Assembly: GCA_937877295.1 (NCBI GenBank)
Contig: CALFIV010000349.1
Coordinates: 1-6,977 of the forward strand
Reading direction: 5' to 3'
DNA from: an uncultured Clostridia bacterium
GTDB taxonomy: Bacteria > Bacillota_A > Clostridia > Christensenellales > CAG-138
Length of the DNA: 6,977 nt
A program made the translations under genes and the position numbers. Positions 1 to 6,085 of the stretch are shown here, piece by piece; position 1 is the first letter of the stretch, and each line of letters starts with the position of its first letter. The notes under the pieces are model-generated. The model saw only the letters and a list, made by a program, of their open reading frames with translations, was not told where the DNA came from and searched no databases.

Positions 1-1
1 C

Positions 2-904
2 CAGCACATCAAGGGCATGCGTGCACTTGGCGCGGAGGTCAACATCCGGGGGGGCTTTGTCTATGCTGATGCCCATGGCGGACGTCTGCACGGAGCGAGA
101 ATCTATCTGGACAAGGTTTCGGTCGGAGCCACAATGAACATTATGATCGCAGCTGTCCTTGCAGAGGGGCGGACGATCATCGAAAACGCAGCCCGTGAGC
201 CGCATATCGTGGATCTGGCAAACTTCCTCAACTCCATGGGCGCGGATGTGCGCGGCGCGGGTACGGACGTCATCCGCATCCAGGGGCGTAAAAAGCTGCA
301 CGGCTGCGCGTACTCGATTATTCCGGACCAGATCGAAACCGGCACATACATGATCGCAGCGGCGGCGACCCGCGGCGATGTGGTCATCAAAAACGTCATC
401 CCGACGCATATGGAAGCCATCTCCGCCAAGCTCATGGAGAGCGGCGCGCGCGTCATCGAAGGCGACGACGGCCGCGATTTCTATCTGCGCGTATCGATGA
501 ACGACCGTCCGCGCGCGGTCAGCTTCCGCACGATGGTCTATCCGGGATTTCCGACCGACCTGCAGCAGCCGATGATGGCATACCTGACGACGGCGTCCGG
601 CACAAGCGTCATCACCGAGAATATTTTCGAAAGCCGTTTCAACCACGTCAAGGAGCTTCGTAAGCTCGGCGCGAGCATTTCGATCGCCAAGCGCGTGGCG
701 CGTGTCAAGGGCGTGGAAACCTTGCACGGCGGCGACATCTTCGCCAGCGATCTTCGCGCCGGCGCGGCATTGATCGTCGCGGGACTGATGAGCGCGGGGG
801 AAACGCGCGTACACAACATCGGATACATCGACCGCGGGTATGAGTATCTCGATTCCAAATTCAAAGCGATCGGTGCGGACATCGTGCGCATTGAAGAAGA
901 CTGA
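2..904 (+). CDS. murA: UDP-N-acetylglucosamine 1-carboxyvinyltransferase (MurA), C-terminal ~300 residues, 5' truncated by window
   Basis: MurA transfers enolpyruvate from phosphoenolpyruvate to UDP-GlcNAc, the first committed cytoplasmic step of peptidoglycan synthesis and the target of fosfomycin. The open frame enters from the left edge (first full codon at base 2, reading [13 protein letters not shown]), so the apparent ATG at 17 is internal. Compared with E. coli MurA from memory, the window begins about nine residues after the catalytic Cys115 loop, so that residue cannot be checked. Visible hallmarks are the FPTDLQQ motif (Asp codon at 557-559, the equivalent of Asp305), [11 protein letters not shown], a DLRAGAAL segment and the near-C-terminal IDRGYEYL motif (Arg codon at 833-835, the equivalent of Arg397). 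The 300 residues present plus the missing N-terminus would give the usual ~420. It ends in TGA and is followed by a repeat-filled spacer, with no T-tract terminator. The EPSP-synthase fold makes AroA the only alternative, but the motifs are MurA's. Confidence 0.97.
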   Translation, partial: QHIKGMRALGAEVNIRGGFVYADAHGGRLHGARIYLDKVSVGATMNIMIAAVLAEGRTIIENAAREPHIVDLANFLNSMGADVRGAGTDVIRIQGRKKLHGCAYSIIPDQIETGTYMIAAAATRGDVVIKNVIPTHMEAISAKLMESGARVIEGDDGRDFYLRVSMNDRPRAVSFRTMVYPGFPTDLQQPMMAYLTTASGTSVITENIFESRFNHVKELRKLGASISIAKRVARVKGVETLHGGDIFASDLRAGAALIVAGLMSAGETRVHNIGYIDRGYEYLDSKFKAIGADIVRIEED

Positions 905-919
905 CGGGGAACGCAGGCC

Positions 920-1000
920 GTCATTCTGAGGAGCGCATTCGACGCGCGGGAAGCGCGCGACGCGTAACTATAAGCGAAGCGAAGCGGCGAAGAATCTTTC
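920..1000 (+). repeat. Intergenic repeat, long form, copy A (GTCATTCTGAG...GAAGAATC family)
   Basis: This ~81-nt element fills most of the murA-methyltransferase spacer. It opens with gtcattctgag (920-930) and closes with gcgaagaatcttt (987-999). The end arms can pair (attct 923-927 with agaat 991-995). In the middle lies a GC-rich core at 940-961 that can fold as cgcgcg / ggaag loop / cgcgcg. The core is identical over 22 bases to 5709-5730 in copy C, and both copies then carry gcgtaac (962-968 and 5738-5744) and gaagcg/agcgaag tracts. No T-run follows the hairpin, so an intrinsic terminator is not supported. The element ends 32 nt before the next start codon, leaving that gene's ribosome binding site free. 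The family resembles REP-like dispersed repeats seen in many bacterial genomes; its function here is unknown. Confidence 0.8.
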
Positions 1001-1021
1001 GAAATAACGTCAAGAAACGAT

Positions 1022-1026
1022 AGGAG
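1022..1026 (+). promoter_or_regulatory. Shine-Dalgarno site of the methyltransferase gene
   Basis: AGGAG lies 6 nt before the ATG at 1033. It fixes that start as the first gene of the four-gene block, immediately downstream of repeat copy A. Confidence 0.8.
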
Positions 1027-1032
1027 AACAGC

Positions 1033-1893
1033 ATGTATCTTGCTTCCGGCTGGAACGAATACGAAATCTTAGACGCGGGCAACGGCGACAAGCTGGAGCG
1101 CTGGGGCGACGTCACGCTTTTGCGTCCCGATCCGCAGGCCATCTGGACCATGGACGACGCCGCGCAGCGCGCGGATGCGGTATACTTTCGCAGCGCGTCG
1201 GGCGGCGGGCACTGGGAGTATCGCCGCGATCTTCCCGAACAGTGGACGATCGCGTATCGAGATCTCAGGTTTGTCGTGCGGCCGACCGGGTTCAAGCACA
1301 CGGGGCTGTTTCCCGAGCAGGCGGTCAACTGGGACTGGATGCGCGAACAGATCACGGCGTTTCAAAAGTGTACGGGACGGCGCGCAAAGGTTTTGAATCT
1401 CTTCGCGTATACCGGCGGCGCGACCTGCGCCTGCGCAAAAGCCGGCGCGGAGGTGGCGCATGTCGATGCGGCAAAGGGCATGGTTGCATGGGCAAAGGAC
1501 AACGCGGCGGCGTCCGGACTTGCCGGCGCGCCGATCCGGTATCTCGTCGACGACTGCGTCAAGTTCGTCAGGCGGGAGATCCGCCGCGGCAATCGCTACG
1601 ACGGCATCCTGATGGACCCGCCGAGCTACGGCAGAGGGCCGACCGGCGAGATGTGGAAGATCGAAAACGATCTGTTTTCGCTCGTTACGCTGTGCGCCGA
1701 GCTTCTTTCCGACGATCCCTGCTTCTTTTTGATCAATTCCTACACGACCGGTCTTGCGCCGACTGTGCTCAAAAACGTATTGCAGCTTGCGCTGCCCAAA
1801 GGCCGTACCGAAGCGGATGAGATCGGATTGCCGATCACCCGCGGACGGCTTGTTCTGCCGTGCGGTGCGAGCGGAAGATGGACGAAGGTATGA
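1033..1893 (+). CDS. Class I SAM-dependent methyltransferase, RlmI/YccW-like, without PUA domain
   Basis: This 286-residue protein probably methylates RNA (rRNA by family analogy) using S-adenosylmethionine. The N-terminal ~110 residues carry family-typical stretches (WGDVTLLRPDPQAIW, RPTGFKHTGLFPEQAVNWDWM). A Rossmann-type methyltransferase domain follows, with motif I VLNLFAYTGGAT at residues 120-131, an acidic residue at the end of the second strand (AHVDAAKGM) and motif IV DPPSYGRG at 195-202. It is much shorter than RlmI (~396 residues) because there is no N-terminal PUA domain. The motif VI region reads INSYTTG (234-240) and has no cysteine where m5C enzymes carry their nucleophile; this argues against cytosine-C5 methylation. 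The ATG has AGGAG 6 nt upstream. Its end overlaps the pseudouridine synthase gene, suggesting translational coupling and a shared RNA-modification role. The family (COG1092-like) is recognised with good confidence, but the substrate is unknown. Confidence 0.88.
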   Translation: MYLASGWNEYEILDAGNGDKLERWGDVTLLRPDPQAIWTMDDAAQRADAVYFRSASGGGHWEYRRDLPEQWTIAYRDLRFVVRPTGFKHTGLFPEQAVNWDWMREQITAFQKCTGRRAKVLNLFAYTGGATCACAKAGAEVAHVDAAKGMVAWAKDNAAASGLAGAPIRYLVDDCVKFVRREIRRGNRYDGILMDPPSYGRGPTGEMWKIENDLFSLVTLCAELLSDDPCFFLINSYTTGLAPTVLKNVLQLALPKGRTEADEIGLPITRGRLVLPCGASGRWTKV

Positions 1894-3188
1894 TGACGCC
1901 GCATATTCTGTACGAGGACAATCATCTGCTCGTCGTCGAAAAGCCTGAAAACGTGCCCGTGCAGGCGGACGTCTCGGGCGATGCGGATCTTTTATCGATC
2001 TGCAAGGCATATATCAAAGAAGCGTACCATAAGCCCGGCGAGGTCTATCTCGGACTCGTGCACCGGCTCGACCGTCCGGTCGGCGGCGTAATGGTCTTTG
2101 CGCGGACCTCAAAGGCCGCGGCGCGTCTGACCGCGCAGTTCAAGGACCGCCGCGCCGAAAAGCGCTATGTCGCGATCGTCGACGGCGAACCGAAGCCGCA
2201 GGCGGAGTGCGTCGACTGGCTTTATAAGGACGAATCCGCCAACACCACGCACGTCGTCAGGGAGGGCACACCGGACGCCAAAAAAGCGATCCTGCGCTAT
2301 CGGACGATCGCAAAGGCGAACGGCAGGGCGCTGCTCGACGTTTCGCTGCAAACGGGCAGACCGCATCAGATACGAGTTCAGCTTTCCTCGCGCAATCTTC
2401 CGATTGTCGGCGATATGCGCTATCATCCGCATGCCAGGCCGGGCACGCAGATCCGGCTTTGGGCGTACATGCTTTCGATCCTGCATCCGACCACCGGCGA
2501 GACGCTGACCTTTTATTCCACACCGCCGTGGACGGAGTTTCCCGCAGCGCTGCAGATGCTGCCGGCGCAGCATGTGTGCAGCGGCGTATACCTCGACGGC
2601 GAACTGCTCGTCGCGGACAAAAGCGCCGGAGCGGAGGTGGAGGGCGAGCTTTTGGGCGAGCTGTCCGCGCTGTTCGATCCGCTCTATCCGGTACACCGTC
2701 TGGATGCGAATACCGAGGGCCTTGTCGTCTTTGCCCGCACCGAGGCGATGCGCGATAAGCTGTCGGACGCGTTCTACCGGCATGAGACCGAAAAGATCTA
2801 CCATGCCGTCACGGTCGGCTGTCCGAAGGACGGGCGGTATGTGCACTATGCGAAAAAGGATGCGGAGGGCGCGCGGATGCATCTGTGCCGGGCCGACGAT
2901 CCGGAAGGCTTGCGCATGGAATCGGAGGTGCGCGTGCTGGATCGGGCAGGCGCGCTGGCGCTTGTCGAGGTCCGGCTCTTTACGGGACGCACGCATCAGA
3001 TCCGCGTTCAGCTTTCCGCGCTGGGGACGCCGGTGCTCGGGGACGACAAATACGGCGATCGGGACATGAACAAACGGTATAAAAAGCGTCGTCAGGCCTT
3101 GCTCGCAAAGCGGCTGACCGTGCTTGGGAAGACCTTTGAAAGCTGCAAACAACTGGACTTGAATGATTTTACGGAGGGAAAACGATGA
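1890..3188 (+). CDS. Tandem (two-domain) RluA-family pseudouridine synthase fusion
   Basis: This 432-residue protein contains two complete RluA-type pseudouridine synthase domains in one open frame; such enzymes isomerise uridine to pseudouridine in rRNA or tRNA. Domain 1 (about 1-215) has HRLD with catalytic Asp61, EKRYVAIV with Tyr93 and GRPHQIR with Arg162. Domain 2 (about 225-420) has HRLD with Asp272, EKIYHAV with Tyr304 and GRTHQIR with Arg372. Both therefore keep the full Asp/Tyr/Arg set. Typical family members are single-domain and about 220-320 residues. No S4 domain is seen. The halves differ outside the motifs, so this looks like a fusion of two paralogues rather than a recent duplication. 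I chose ATG 1890 because it forms an ATGA overlap with the methyltransferase stop; ATG 1893 or 1878 are possible, and GTG 1860 is less likely. The 3' end overlaps the next gene by ATGA. Target uridines cannot be predicted. Confidence 0.93.
   Translation: MMTPHILYEDNHLLVVEKPENVPVQADVSGDADLLSICKAYIKEAYHKPGEVYLGLVHRLDRPVGGVMVFARTSKAAARLTAQFKDRRAEKRYVAIVDGEPKPQAECVDWLYKDESANTTHVVREGTPDAKKAILRYRTIAKANGRALLDVSLQTGRPHQIRVQLSSRNLPIVGDMRYHPHARPGTQIRLWAYMLSILHPTTGETLTFYSTPPWTEFPAALQMLPAQHVCSGVYLDGELLVADKSAGAEVEGELLGELSALFDPLYPVHRLDANTEGLVVFARTEAMRDKLSDAFYRHETEKIYHAVTVGCPKDGRYVHYAKKDAEGARMHLCRADDPEGLRMESEVRVLDRAGALALVEVRLFTGRTHQIRVQLSALGTPVLGDDKYGDRDMNKRYKKRRQALLAKRLTVLGKTFESCKQLDLNDFTEGKR
3173..3178 (+). 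promoter_or_regulatory. Shine-Dalgarno site of the phospho-sugar mutase, inside the preceding gene
   Basis: The strong GGAGGG lies 6 nt before ATG 3185, within the last codons of the double pseudouridine synthase. Together with the ATGA stop/start overlap (3185-3188) it supports coupled translation and fixes the mutase start. Confidence 0.8.
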
Positions 3189-4888
3189 ACGCAAAAGAAC
3201 GTTATCAACTGTGGCTTTTAAGCCCGGATATCGACGAACAGACCAAGGCGGAGCTTCGCGCGATCGCAGACGATCCGCACGAGATCGAAGAGCGGTTCTA
3301 TATGGAGCTCGAATTCGGCACGGCGGGTCTAAGAGGCATCCTCGGCGCAGGCGACAACCGCATGAACGTGTACAACGTGCGCAAGGCGACCGAAGGTCTT
3401 GCGCGGTATCTCAAAAAGGCGGTCGAAGGACAGCCGCGCGTATGCATCGCGTACGATTCGCGCCATTGCTCGGATCTGTTTGCCAAGGAGAGCGCGTGCG
3501 TACTCGCCGCGCACGGCGTGCAGGTCTTTCTGTATTCCACCCTGCATTCCGTTCCGCAGCTTTCCTTTACGATCCTTGAGCTCAACTGCGACGCAGGCAT
3601 CGTCATCACCGCGAGCCACAACCCGCCCAAGTACAACGGCTATAAGGTTTATTGGTCCTACGGCGGACAGGTCGCGCCCCGTGAGGCCGACGGCATCACC
3701 GAAGAGATCCGCGCAATCGAAGGCTTCAAAACCGCGTACAAACCGTTCGAGGAAGCGATCGCGGACGGCTCGATCCAGATGATCGGCAAGGAGATCGACG
3801 AGATCTATTATCAAAAGACGATGACGCTTTTGACGCAGCCGGAGCTTGTGAAGGCAAAGGGCGGCGAGCTGAAGATCGTGTATACGCCGCTGCACGGGAG
3901 CGGCAACGTGCCGGTGCGCGAGGTTCTGCGCCGCATCGGCGTCACGAACGTGACGGTCGTCAAGGAACAGGAAGCGCCGGACGGCGATTTCCCGACGGTC
4001 AAAGCCCCGAATCCCGAAGACCCGAACGCGTTTACGCTGGCGTTCCGCTACGCGGAGGAGACCGGCGCGTCGGTCATCATCGGCACAGACCCCGACAGCG
4101 ACCGCTTGGGCTGCGCCGTCAAAAAGACCGACGGAACGTGGGCGGTGCTTTCCGGCAACCAGATCGGCGCGATCCTGATCCACTCGCTGTTGAGCTCCTA
4201 TCAGTCCACCGGCAAGCTGCCCGGCAACGGTCTTGTCGTGCGTTCGATCGTTTCCACCCAGCTGGCCGACGCGATCTGCGCAAGGTTCGGCGTCGAGCTG
4301 CACGAAGTGCTCACCGGCTTCCGCTTCATTGCGGAGCAGATCGCGGAATGCGAGCGCACGGGTGAACATACGTTCCTGTTCGGCTTCGAAGAAAGCTACG
4401 GCTTCCTCTCCGGCACGTTTGCCCGCGATAAGGACGCGATCTGCGCGGCGATGCTTGTGGCCGAAGCGTGCGTGGTCTATCGCGAAAAGGGCATGACGCT
4501 CTACGACGCGCTGATGGAAATCTACGAAACCTACGGATACTACCGCGAAAAGGTCAAGTCCTATACGCTCGAGGGCAAGGAGGGCATCGAAGCGATCAAA
4601 AACGCCATGGTGCTGCTGCGCGAAAACCCGCTTGAAACGGTTGCAAAGACCGCAGTCGAGCGCGTCGAGGACTATCTGAAGCCGGAATGCACCGGCCTTC
4701 CGCGCTCGAACGTGCTGCGCTACACCCTCTCGGACGGCGCATGGATCACCGTGCGTCCTTCCGGTACAGAGCCGAAGCTCAAGCTTTACATCGGCGCGCA
4801 TGAAACCACCGGCGAAGCGGTCGAAGCAAGGCTCAACGACCTGATGAACGACATGGACGCGAAGCTTCAAACGCTTCTCGGACTTTGA
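3185..4888 (+). CDS. pgcA: Phospho-sugar mutase (alpha-D-phosphohexomutase family, PgcA/PGM2-like)
   Basis: This 567-residue cytoplasmic enzyme interconverts sugar 1- and 6- (or 5-) phosphates through a phosphoserine intermediate. All four family signatures are present. The active-site loop TASHNPPKYNGYKVYW has the phosphoserine at Ser144. The Mg-binding loop GTDPDSDRLG has Asp302, Asp304 and Asp306. The sugar-binding loop is GFEESYG (400-406), and the phosphate-binding loop RPSGTEPKLKLYI starts at Arg524. The length matches B. subtilis PgcA (glucose-1-phosphate/glucose-6-phosphate, feeding UDP-glucose and cell-envelope glycans) and is longer than the ~450-residue ManB/GlmM types. The long type is also related to animal PGM2, a phosphopentomutase, and the gene sits directly before deoD, so pentose-1-phosphate is a plausible alternative substrate. 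It starts inside the upstream stop (ATGA) behind GGAGGG. The family is certain; the preferred substrate is not. Confidence 0.95.
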   Translation: MNAKERYQLWLLSPDIDEQTKAELRAIADDPHEIEERFYMELEFGTAGLRGILGAGDNRMNVYNVRKATEGLARYLKKAVEGQPRVCIAYDSRHCSDLFAKESACVLAAHGVQVFLYSTLHSVPQLSFTILELNCDAGIVITASHNPPKYNGYKVYWSYGGQVAPREADGITEEIRAIEGFKTAYKPFEEAIADGSIQMIGKEIDEIYYQKTMTLLTQPELVKAKGGELKIVYTPLHGSGNVPVREVLRRIGVTNVTVVKEQEAPDGDFPTVKAPNPEDPNAFTLAFRYAEETGASVIIGTDPDSDRLGCAVKKTDGTWAVLSGNQIGAILIHSLLSSYQSTGKLPGNGLVVRSIVSTQLADAICARFGVELHEVLTGFRFIAEQIAECERTGEHTFLFGFEESYGFLSGTFARDKDAICAAMLVAEACVVYREKGMTLYDALMEIYETYGYYREKVKSYTLEGKEGIEAIKNAMVLLRENPLETVAKTAVERVEDYLKPECTGLPRSNVLRYTLSDGAWITVRPSGTEPKLKLYIGAHETTGEAVEARLNDLMNDMDAKLQTLLGL

Positions 4889-4890
4889 GA

Positions 4891-4896
4891 AAGGAG
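4891..4896 (+). promoter_or_regulatory. Shine-Dalgarno site that decides the deoD start
   Basis: AAGGAG lies 6 nt before ATG 4903. The frame is open back to a TTG at 4885 that would add six residues, but that TTG lies upstream of this site and has no comparable site of its own. The product therefore begins MANLTPHN, as DeoD proteins do. Confidence 0.8.
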
Positions 4897-4902
4897 AACG
4901 AT

Positions 4903-5613
4903 ATGGCAAACCTGACTCCGCACAACGCCGCACAAAAAGGCGATTTTGCAAAGACTGTGCTGATGCCCGGCGATCCTCTGCGCGCAAAGTTTATCGCGGA
5001 AACGTACCTTGAAAACGTCAAGCTTGTAACCTCCATCCGCAACGTGTACGGCTATACCGGCACGTACAACGGCAAGCCCGCTTCGGTCATGGCAAGCGGC
5101 ATGGGCAATCCGTCGATCGGCATTTACAGCTACGAGCTGTTTGCGTTCTACGGCGTGGAAAGCATCATTCGCGTCGGCTCGGCAGGCGCGTATCATCCCG
5201 ACCTCAAGCTGTTTGACATCATCATCGGACAGGGCGCATGCACCGACTCCAACTATGCAAATCAGTTTCATCTGCCCGGTACGTTCGCTCCGATCGCGGA
5301 CTTTGGCCTTCTCAGAAAGGCGGTCGACGCGTGCGAGGCGATCGGCGCGCGCTACATGGTGGGCAATCTCTTAAGCTCCGACGTGTTCTACAACGCCGAT
5401 CCGGAAGCGTGGAAGGCGTGGCAAAGGATGGGCGTGCTCGGCGTGGAAATGGAGGCGGCGGCGCTGTATCTCAATGCGGCGCGGCTCGGCAAAAAGGCGC
5501 TTTCGATCGACACGATCAGCGACATCATCGGGACAACGATCGAAGCGACGCCGAAACAGCGCGAAACCGCGTTCGATCAGATGATCCGCGTCGCGCTGTC
5601 GCTTGCGGAATAA
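4903..5613 (+). CDS. deoD: Purine-nucleoside phosphorylase, DeoD type (hexameric)
   Basis: DeoD cleaves purine (deoxy)ribonucleosides with phosphate to give the free base and (deoxy)ribose-1-phosphate, in cytoplasmic nucleoside salvage. The 236-residue length is close to E. coli DeoD (239). Active-site residues known from E. coli are all found with a constant offset of three: His7, Gly23, Arg27 (GDPLRAK), Arg46, Arg90 and Ser93 (RVGSAG), Glu182-Met183-Glu184 (VEMEAAA), Ser206-Asp207 (the catalytic Asp204 equivalent) and Arg220 (KQRETAF). The complete set implies an active enzyme of the hexameric class, not the trimeric PunA class. The gene begins 14 nt after the mutase stop and is probably co-transcribed with it. 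It ends in TAA, followed by 187 nt of spacer dominated by repeats, with no T-tract terminator. The product is confidently recognised. Confidence 0.97.
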   Translation: MANLTPHNAAQKGDFAKTVLMPGDPLRAKFIAETYLENVKLVTSIRNVYGYTGTYNGKPASVMASGMGNPSIGIYSYELFAFYGVESIIRVGSAGAYHPDLKLFDIIIGQGACTDSNYANQFHLPGTFAPIADFGLLRKAVDACEAIGARYMVGNLLSSDVFYNADPEAWKAWQRMGVLGVEMEAAALYLNAARLGKKALSIDTISDIIGTTIEATPKQRETAFDQMIRVALSLAE

Positions 5614-5643
5614 CCCTCTGCCGTTCTGCCCCTCCTCCCAACT

Positions 5644-5671
5644 GTCATTCTGAGCCGGAGGCGAAGAATCC
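5644..5671 (+). repeat. Intergenic repeat, short form, copy B
   Basis: This 28-nt element has the same ends as copies A and C (gtcattctgag and gcgaagaatc) but no GC-rich core. It folds symmetrically. Attct (5647-5651) pairs with agaat (5665-5669). A GA/GA internal loop (5652-5653 and 5663-5664) follows, then gcc (5654-5656) pairs with ggc (5660-5662) around a gga loop. It lies 30 nt after deoD and 20 nt before copy C, in the same orientation. It may be the minimal repeat unit. Confidence 0.75.
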
Positions 5672-5691
5672 CTGAACCATCCCCCCGCGGT

Positions 5692-5778
5692 GTCATCCTG
5701 AAGCATGGCGACGCGCGGGAAGCGCGCGACGGCACTTGCGTAACGAAGCGCAGCGAAGTGGAGTGCCGAAGAATCTTT
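5692..5778 (+). repeat. Intergenic repeat, long form, copy C
   Basis: This ~87-nt element resembles copy A. It has gtcatcctgaa at the left end, gccgaagaatcttt at the right and the identical 22-base core at 5709-5730 that can form a 6-bp cgcgcg hairpin. Unlike copy A it has a second possible stem, ggcact (5731-5736) with agtgcc (5762-5767), enclosing gcgtaac and gaagcg/agcgaag tracts. The left end has one change (atcct), which weakens pairing of the outermost arms. The element stops 22 nt before the Dabb start codon. Together with copy B it accounts for over half of the 187-nt deoD-Dabb spacer; I see no other feature there. Confidence 0.8.
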
Positions 5779-5786
5779 GAACGAAG

Positions 5787-5793
5787 AAAGGAG
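5787..5793 (+). promoter_or_regulatory. Shine-Dalgarno site that decides the Dabb protein start
   Basis: AAAGGAG lies 7 nt before ATG 5801. The frame extends back to a TTG at 5777, but that codon sits on the edge of repeat copy C and upstream of this site. The product beginning [10 protein letters not shown] is also typical for the family. Confidence 0.8.
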
Positions 5794-5800
5794 AAGCAGT

Positions 5801-6085
5801 ATGATCAAGCATATTGTTCTGTTCAAGTTTGAAAACCCGGAAGAAAATATCCCGGTCGTGCGCGATTCGCTCTATGCTCTGCGTGACAAGATCCCCGAGA
5901 TCGTTGACATGCAGATCGGCGCGGATTTCATGCATTCGGGACGCAGCTACGATATGGCGCTCATCGTCGATTTCCGCACGCGTGAGGATCTCGAAACGTA
6001 TGACAAGAATCCGGACCATGCAAAGGCGCGCGTCTATATTCATGCGCACCGGCTGGACAGTAAGACGGTCGATTTTGAGTATTGA
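5801..6085 (+). CDS. Dabb family protein (stress-responsive A/B barrel domain)
   Basis: This 94-residue single-domain protein matches the Dabb family (stress-responsive alpha/beta barrel, ferredoxin-like dimers). The start [11 protein letters not shown] is the family's characteristic first strand with its conserved histidine. The middle segment [31 protein letters not shown] resembles the typical 'D.al...F.s.edl..Y..hp.H' pattern, and it ends in a further strand. There is no signal peptide or membrane segment. Family members include plant stress proteins and small bacterial proteins of unknown role; some act as monooxygenase- or cyclase-like enzymes, so no reaction can be assigned. The TGA stop shares its final A with the uvrB ATG, so the two are probably translated together, but this does not by itself prove a DNA-repair role. 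Confidence 0.88.
   Translation: MIKHIVLFKFENPEENIPVVRDSLYALRDKIPEIVDMQIGADFMHSGRSYDMALIVDFRTREDLETYDKNPDHAKARVYIHAHRLDSKTVDFEY

Noticed and set aside
2..904. murA as a truncated pseudogene lacking its catalytic cysteine
   Set aside because: The frame is open to the window edge and the missing part lies outside the window; all C-terminal catalytic residues are intact.
940..961. GC-rich hairpin after murA as an intrinsic terminator
   Set aside because: The stem is not followed by a T-run on the plus strand, and the same core occurs at 5709-5730 as part of a repeat element.
969..974. TATAAG as a -10 promoter element for the methyltransferase block
   Set aside because: There is no acceptable -35 at 16-18 nt spacing (the region is GC-rich repeat core), and the string is absent from the equivalent part of copy C.
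1860..1889. GTG 1860 or ATG 1878 as the pseudouridine synthase start
   Set aside because: The family normally begins shortly before the ILYEDNHLLVV strand; GTG 1860 would lengthen the overlap to 34 nt and has no good upstream ribosome binding site. ATG 1878 remains possible but less typical than 1890 or 1893.
2520..2570. A frameshift or readthrough artefact joining two adjacent rluA genes
   Set aside because: Both domains are in the same frame with no stop at the junction, and the linker reads as ordinary protein. An artefact cannot be fully excluded without read data.
1069..3194. Long minus-strand open frames (1069-2010 and 2109-3194) opposite the methyltransferase and pseudouridine synthase
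   Set aside because: These are shadows of GC-rich coding sequence; no ribosome binding site or family motif was seen, while the plus-strand genes are clearly real.
3329..4987. A 552-codon open frame on the minus strand opposite the phospho-sugar mutase
   Set aside because: The plus-strand protein has all four catalytic signatures of its family; the antisense product has no recognisable motif and is rich in Arg, Ala, Asp and Val, as expected for the complement of GC-biased codons.
920..5778. The three repeats as a CRISPR array or remnant
   Set aside because: The copies differ in length, have no regular spacers, and copies A and C are 4.8 kb apart; no cas gene is visible.
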